A DNA stretch of 64,000 bases. Origin: Pelodera strongyloides (taxonomy: Eukaryota > Nematoda > Chromadorea > Rhabditida > Rhabditidae). A model generated the notes under the pieces. It made no database searches, was not told where the DNA came from, and saw nothing but the letters and a program-made list of their open reading frames with translations. The position numbers and the translations under genes were made by a program. How positions within the stretch are numbered: position 1 is the first letter of the stretch; each line of letters starts with the position of its first letter. Positions 59,078-64,000 of the stretch are shown here, piece after piece. The stretch covers positions 62,001 to 126,000 of the forward strand of contig JAANDG010000138.1 of assembly GCA_036852015.1 (NCBI GenBank), in the 5' to 3' direction.

Positions 59078-59434
59078 CTCTTTCTCTCTCTCTGTTTTTA
59101 CCTAATGTGCCACACCTTAGAACCTAAACAATGAGTCAATGATTTGGCATATACACAAAGGCGAGATAAAATCTTTCACCGACGTCGAACAAGTGAAAGA
59201 AAACACATGTTTTGTTAAAATAGTTGCGAAAAGTACATCTTATTGAGTGTTTTCGGTAAAGTCGTTTGACGCAGTTTTCAGAGTGCCGCAACTCGACTAT
59301 CCCCCTCATTGCGTAACGCGCATTCATACAAACAAACAAACAAACAAATAAACAAATAAATAAATAACCTGTAGCAACGTTGTGATCAGTCGGTTGACGT
59401 CCAAGTCACCGTACATGACGGACTTACGCCGCAT
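54319..59434 (-). CDS. PP1-type serine/threonine phosphatase catalytic subunit, divergent paralogue (8 exons, 339 aa)
   Basis: Metal-dependent PPP phosphatase. Exons (minus order): 59434-59369, 58941-58815, 58209-58091, 57321-57124, 56862-56772, 56388-56237, 55703-55569, 54450-54319; 1020 bases in phase, starting [18 protein letters not shown]. The catalytic signatures are all present: [35 protein letters not shown], and [13 protein letters not shown] with the toxin-reactive Cys. PP1 rather than PP2A/PP2B features: [23 protein letters not shown], with the hydrophobic RVxF-docking residues largely kept. Departures from canonical PP1: GPKSIE for [14 protein letters not shown] for HECASINR, RGHQ for RAHQ, and a basic tail [12 protein letters not shown] instead of the TPPR tail. 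Length is normal for PP1. It is probably a lineage-specific PP1 duplicate; its targeting subunits cannot be read from the sequence. Confidence 0.92.
54891..55070. mobile_element. foldback MITE, family C, copy 6, in phosphatase intron
   Basis: CAAAGCGAAATACCGGCCGG at the left and CCGGTCGGTATTTCGCTTCA at the right. The TTAA at both ends has changed to TCAA/TTCA. Confidence 0.85.
55932..56040. repeat. inverted repeat AGCGCGGTGTCTTAGGGTTTCC in phosphatase intron
   Basis: Left arm GCGCGGTGTCTTAGGGTTTC, right arm the near inverse GGAACCCTGAGACACCATGC, loop about 65 bp. A related left arm (GCGCGGTGGCTGAGGGTTCC) occurs at about 45729 in the KLC gene, so this is a dispersed family. Confidence 0.7.
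56081..56168. repeat. GC-rich stem-loop in phosphatase intron
   Basis: Perfect 20-bp arms (TGGCCGGTGCGCGGCCTACA and inverse) with a 48-bp loop that has smaller complementary pieces. It follows the preceding inverted repeat after about 40 bp. Confidence 0.8.
58300..58323. repeat. (CT)n microsatellite
   Basis: Pure CT run in the second phosphatase intron. Confidence 0.9.
58978..59093. repeat. (CT)n microsatellite, interrupted
   Basis: Long CT/TTTCTC run in the first phosphatase intron, starting about 37 bp upstream (minus sense) of the second exon's acceptor. It overlaps the expected polypyrimidine region in the purine sense, so it is not the acceptor tract itself. Confidence 0.9.
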
Positions 59435-60079
59435 TCCCAAAATACCCTTTGACTCCAGCTTTTACTCTTCTATTGATCAGTGGGTTATATAGCAAATGTG
59501 GAGGTAAACCTGGAAATGGACAATATTGATTGATTTCAATCGATATAAGTTTAGAATATTGGGGAAGACTGTGGTCGCGATATATTGAGAAAACAAATTT
59601 CCGAATAGTATAAGTAGTACACTGAGCGTGTGGGAAAAGAATATATAAAAAACTGCAAACAGCGAGATGCAACTAACAAGTTAAGTAGATTATTTATCGG
59701 TTTGTCACTAAATTAGTGACAAGGCCATATTTGTCATCAGAAAATAGTCAACGGAAATTATTACTTCATTTATTTATCACTACCTTGAAGTTTTGCAATC
59801 TGAAAAAAGGTAAAATGGGAAGCCGAGTCACACACACACAAAATGGCCTTTATATTTTGCAAGTTGCAGGGTTACTAACTACTAAATGTAACAAAACATT
59901 TCCCCATTGTTTTTGCTGGCAGAAATGAGTGTCTTGAAAAGGGGAAGAAAACATTGTGAGGGCGTAACCTATTTTAAAATAAGCCATTGGCAAAAATAAC
60001 CTTACAACTTACAATTAATAAAGCATTTATTTTAACTATTTTTTTGTAGTGACAACTTCTTGGGAGGACACATAAATTA

Positions 60080-60237
60080 TTAAAGCGGCATAACAGCCGG
60101 ATTTCAAACGTGCGAACAATAAGTGGGGTCTAATTATAACGTCAATTTTTTGTTCTAATAATAATCATATTTATTCATTGCTTATAATGAATGGTGACGC
60201 AGTTATTAATTTCAAAAACCGGCTGTTATCGCTTTAA
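60080..60237. mobile_element. foldback MITE, family J
   Basis: TTAAAGCGGCATAACAGCCG at the left, CGGCTGTTATCGCTTTAA at the right, 158 bp. The right TTAA is shared with the next element. Confidence 0.85.
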
Positions 60238-60621
60238 AGGGCATGTCAAGGGGGATTCTGCGCAGAAAGGCATCCCCAGGCGCAGACTAAGTAAATCTCA
60301 AAAGGCGCCCAATACAGTAACCCATAAAAATGGCGCCAGAATAAAATATTTGAGGTTTTGTCATAAACGTGAACAAAACACGCCGCAACGCAAGCAAACG
60401 GGCGCGTTGGGGCGAGCCGGTAATTCAAGCCGTCCCGTGGACAGAGATTTGGCTTAGCTCTGTCCGCACGACTAGAATCCCATACTGAAGGAGTTTTTTG
60501 GAGGGGTTTGAAATTGTTTTTCTTCTTACATGAAAGTTTTTGTTTATTTTTATTTTCACTTTCCTTACCTTCAAAACGCAAGCTTTTTTTTTGAGCCCAA
60601 CATGCAAAACATTCCCTTTAA
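60234..60621. mobile_element. foldback MITE, family I, copy 2
   Basis: TTAAAGGGCATGTCAAGGGG at the left; right end GCAAAACATTCCCTTTAA. The interior CCTTACCTTCAAAACGC and GAAAATAAAAATAAACAAAA (inverse) match the KLC-intron copy at 44408. Confidence 0.8.
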
Positions 60622-60724
60622 CATTCGGATCCAAGATACGGTCATTACTGTATTTTTCGCACACAGAAATTAACTCAGCTCAGCACCCAATCCCACCCAC
60701 AGAGAGCCACAGAGAAATATTTTC

Positions 60725-61211
60725 GTGAAACATGTTATTTTAGCTTACAAATATGACTACGAATATTGTTCTACGAAAAAAAGACAAATAATAAATAAAA
60801 AAAATACACAAATAATTTTGATATCTTATCGTAAAACTGACAAATTCGCTTATCAAAAAACACATTACATGGGGGTTAACGGTTTTTATGGGGGCTTAAT
60901 GTGGGAAAGCAAAACTTATCAGTTTTATTTTACCTTCAAATGGAATATGTACTTACTATGATTAAAAAATCTACTGATGATTTTCTAGGTAGTATTAGCT
61001 TACAATTTCCGCATTCTACCGAAGACTTATTTAGTTCAAATGCGATAAGAACGGGAAAAACAATTTTTTTTACATCATTACACTAGCTTACTAAAAGCTA
61101 ATACAGATTATTATAATGAAATTCAATCGTGCTACCATGAACTCAATTTTGTGTCTAAAATTTCTGTGCGTTATCGATGCGATGATAGCATTGATAAATA
61201 TCTCAGAGAAT
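60725..61211 (+). pseudogene. decayed open-frame island, unrecognised
   Basis: Consecutive protein-like frames: 60725-60961 (KKRQIINKKNTQI, YMGVNGFYGGLMWESKTYQF), 60901-61086 (STDDFLGSISLQFPHSTEDL, NAIRTGKTIFFTSLH), then, after a +1-type shift at a T8 run near 61065, LLKANTDYYNEIQSCYHELN and SVRYRCDDSIDKYLRE ending at a stop near 61211. The AT-rich codons and loss of frame suggest an old mobile-element or foreign gene. No family is recognised, and chance cannot be excluded. Confidence 0.3.
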
Positions 61212-61619
61212 AAAAAATTAAGAGATTTTTATCATTATGTAATTGATGGTTGATACGAAACGATAACTATTTCCCACTTTTTGCGGCGCCATATAACTAA
61301 CTGCGGTGATAGACAGCCACCTGTACAAATAGAGGAAATGTTAGCGAAATCGCGTGAAAAGTACTTATACATGGGTTTATATTAGTCACTATTTAGGTAG
61401 ACATCCTTATATTTGATGAGTAATGACTCATTGAGTAAAAACTAGAACTGAACTTTGCCATGCGGCCATGCCCATCATAATAACCGGTTGATTTTGAAAT
61501 GGATTAATATGAAGAAATTTTAGTATAAATATTGATTCAAGAGATCAGGTTTTGATATCATATTTTTCCGAGCAGTATTTGCCTGTGTTATTTATGCAAG
61601 CGAAGTTTTGAAACGGATG

Positions 61620-61850
61620 ACATAGTAAATGAGTGAACCCATTTGGATACGGTTCCTGGTTTTTTCGTGGGCCTGCCCATCTGGTGACCAATTCGTGACC
61701 AACTCGTGACCAAATTTCTTCGAAAATCGTCATCAGTTGGTCACCAAATGGTCACGAACCAGTCTCATATGGTTTTTTTTTCGGTAAAAAACCATTTGGT
61801 GATGGGTTTTTTTTTTGTGGTTTCGGCAATTATTTCGCTTTCCTGTGGCT
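61620..61850. repeat. dispersed repeat with GTGACCAA motifs, copy 2
   Basis: Parallels 52162-52345: GAACCCATTTGG, GGCCTGCCCATCTGGTGACC, AATTATTTCGCTTTCC. Carries additional GACCAACTCGTGACCAA tandem motifs and their inverse. Confidence 0.65.
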
Positions 61851-62119
61851 GGGTAAAATCGAAAGTCAAGAAAATGCTTGAGACTTTAGAGATTGCATGC
61901 AATTACTGACAATTAATCGATAACTAAGAAGATACAAATTTGCAGTAAATGCTCGAAAGATTGGAAGTGCTAGAGTATTGATACTCGGGGCGAAGGACCA
62001 TTTCACTGTAACTACTCAACTTCTTAACAGAAGAGCGTCACAGTGAGCTGTTGAAAAAGAACAGCGAGCAAATAGATATTGGGACAGGAACTAACTGTGA
62101 ATACTTTAGTCGAACTGTT

Positions 62120-62306
62120 TTAAAGCGGAATACCGGCCGGTTTTTGAAACTCATCGCGGACACCAGCATTCGTATGCGGGTATGCGTATGCAAATAAACA
62201 TAAATTAGAATTAAAAATCGAGCTAAATTCGAGTAACTTAGCATTAATGCGTAAGAATTCAGTTGTCCACGATGTGCTTCAAGAACCGGCCGGTATTTCG
62301 CTTTAA
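62120..62306. mobile_element. foldback MITE, family C, copy 7
   Basis: TTAAAGCGGAATACCGGCCG and inverse (CCGGCCGGTATTTCGCTTTAA), 187 bp. Confidence 0.9.
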
Positions 62307-62796
62307 AAGGGAATATTGAAGTTTACAATGTGCTTCTAGGTTTGACGTCCTGTATACTAAGCAATAAATGTGTATGTATATTTGTGCTATAATAAATAGC
62401 GGAGATGGAAGGAACTGACTGTGAATACTCCTCTAACTTCTTATGAGAATATTGAACATTGCCATGCCATTGTCCCTGTAGTATATGTATTCATCCCTGT
62501 AAGTAGTGAAGGACTTGAACCCTTTACTCTAGTGGATTCGGTTTACCCATACGTTGCTCTATGCATTTCATTTTATCTCTGTATGCGTTTCTAAATAAAC
62601 CATTATATATGTTCTTATAGAGTTGTTGCGCATTCTATCTAATAAACAATAATAAATACACAATATATAGTGTATACGAAATTATAAACAAATAAGTTTT
62701 CGTTGAACAAATGGGAGCATGCGTGATGGTGAGGGAGCCAGACGCGTGCGATGAGCGCGGCGATAAACGGCACACGGGTTTTTGAGGCGCAAAAGC

Positions 62797-62969
62797 AAAG
62801 CGACATGGCACGTGTTTTGGAAAGAAATGCTGGATAACTGCATTTCCATGTATTGTGCACAAATTGTGTGTCCGTTAGGTGTTCTTCCGCCCTCGACGGG
62901 CACATAGACTTGCACATAATACACGGGAATGCTCTAGAGCATAACAATCCACATGCTATGCCGCTTTAA
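62797..62969. mobile_element. foldback MITE, family D, copy 3
   Basis: CAAAGCGACATGGCACGTGT at the left; CACATGCTATGCCGCTTTAA at the right, 173 bp. Confidence 0.8.
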
Positions 62970-64000
62970 AGTTTTCCATTTGGGGGCGACAAACGGGCAA
63001 ATGATGCCAATGAAATATGCGCCCACGACTGGCAGTTTTAAACAAGACGACGACGGCTACTTAACATACGCCCATGTATGTGAACAAACAAAGTGATATT
63101 GTAAAGAAATACAGAAGAATGCGTGTTCATAAACTAGGAGCCAATAGGATAGAATGATACGCAAATAGATATCCGGTCAAAGATAGAGTAAAGCACAAAA
63201 GTGTGCACCGAAACACAGAAATTTAGCAACTTTCTGATCCACATATTCGCGATTTTTGCTTTTTTTTTAAATGAATGCACGTTATCGAAGGAAATTGATA
63301 TGAGTTATTGTTGGTATTGGACAGGACTATATTTGGATGTAGAAGTTTTATGTATAAAAAACATATTTAGGAATAGTTTAGTGAAAAGAAAAACTATTAC
63401 GTGTGCTGGGTACTAGACTACTCAAGACATAGTTGTATACGTATTACACACGCATTCTTCTTACACAGCCAAGTGCCAAGTAAGACACAAGCTGATCAAG
63501 CATTGTAAACTGGTAAACAAAAACAAAAACACTGATAAACATTAGTACGGTTGAATGGATAATATTGATACAGTAGCTTGCTTATCACTTGGTATCACCG
63601 CATACCAGGCATTCAACTAGCCTCCTACGCACTAAAATGTAAATAGTACGCCCTCGTAACCGAGCCGTGGGCGACAGAATGCACAATATTAAAAGGGAAG
63701 CTTATCAGAGGATTACTATTGTATAACTAAAGAGTTTGTCCGGTTCGCTGTACCCGACATGTACATAGAATATACGCAAAGGAGAAAGTAAAAGCGATTG
63801 AAAACTGGTTTTGAGTTATTTCGCAAAGATGACACGCGGGTTGGATTTTCATAATAATTTTGGCGAATTTGGCAAATGGGAGCGAGAGAGAGAGAGAGAA
63901 TAGAGAGAGATAGAAAGACAGACAACATATATTACAAAATAAAATAACAATAGGTTTCAATGTGCAATATAGACATGCACATACGCATAAAAAGGGAAAC

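Larger units (their letters stand above)
59435..64000. other. upstream of the phosphatase gene, no intact gene seen
   Basis: Apart from the listed MITEs, dispersed repeat and decayed frame island, the DNA is AT-rich with frequent stops. A GA tract lies at 63882-63910. No promoter element can be supported. Confidence 0.55.

Overview
The window is AT-rich animal (metazoan) DNA with intron-rich genes, canonical GT-AG introns, simple-sequence arrays and a very high load of short palindromic MITE-like elements. The gene content (alpha-actinin, kinesin light chain, a PP1-type phosphatase, two membrane-protein genes) is generic to animals. The intron style, compact spacing and MITE load suggest an invertebrate, but I cannot name the phylum from sequence alone.

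Layout. 190-4684 (+): the last 12 exons of an alpha-actinin gene (end of the rod and the EF-hand region), entering from the left edge, with a 3' UTR to a poly(A) signal near 5627. 5.7-20.6 kb: a gene-poor block holding a 57-bp perfect GC-rich palindrome, a 2.7-kb tandem duplication (6897-12430) carrying GA, 16-bp and TG arrays, then chains of foldback elements (12.4-17.3 kb), a 39-bp minisatellite and a GC-rich block around a tRNA-like sequence. 24717-20679 (-): a four-helix-type membrane protein with a long Pro/Ser/Arg-rich N-terminal region, last exon not found. 34355-27396 (-): a signal-peptide, single-pass type I membrane protein, 15 exons. 35-41.5 kb: mostly repeats and CT-rich DNA. 41597-50741 (+): a complete kinesin light chain of 17 coding exons, with a candidate alternative last exon at 52541. 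59434-54319 (-): a complete, divergent PP1-type Ser/Thr phosphatase of 8 exons (339 aa), converging on the kinesin light chain. 59.4-64 kb: repeats and one decayed open-frame island.

I rebuilt the gene models by reading exon frames and checking intron phase at each junction. The actinin (347 codons in window), kinesin light chain (554 aa), phosphatase (339 aa) and tetraspan models join without a phase break. The type I protein has one unresolved junction.

The most unusual content is the mobile-element landscape. At least ten foldback families with different interiors all end in TTAA-AG(G/C). They often sit end to end sharing one TTAA (seven such junctions seen) and also nest inside each other. 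Actinin and kinesin light chain are cytoskeletal, but there is no sign that the neighbouring genes form a functional cluster.
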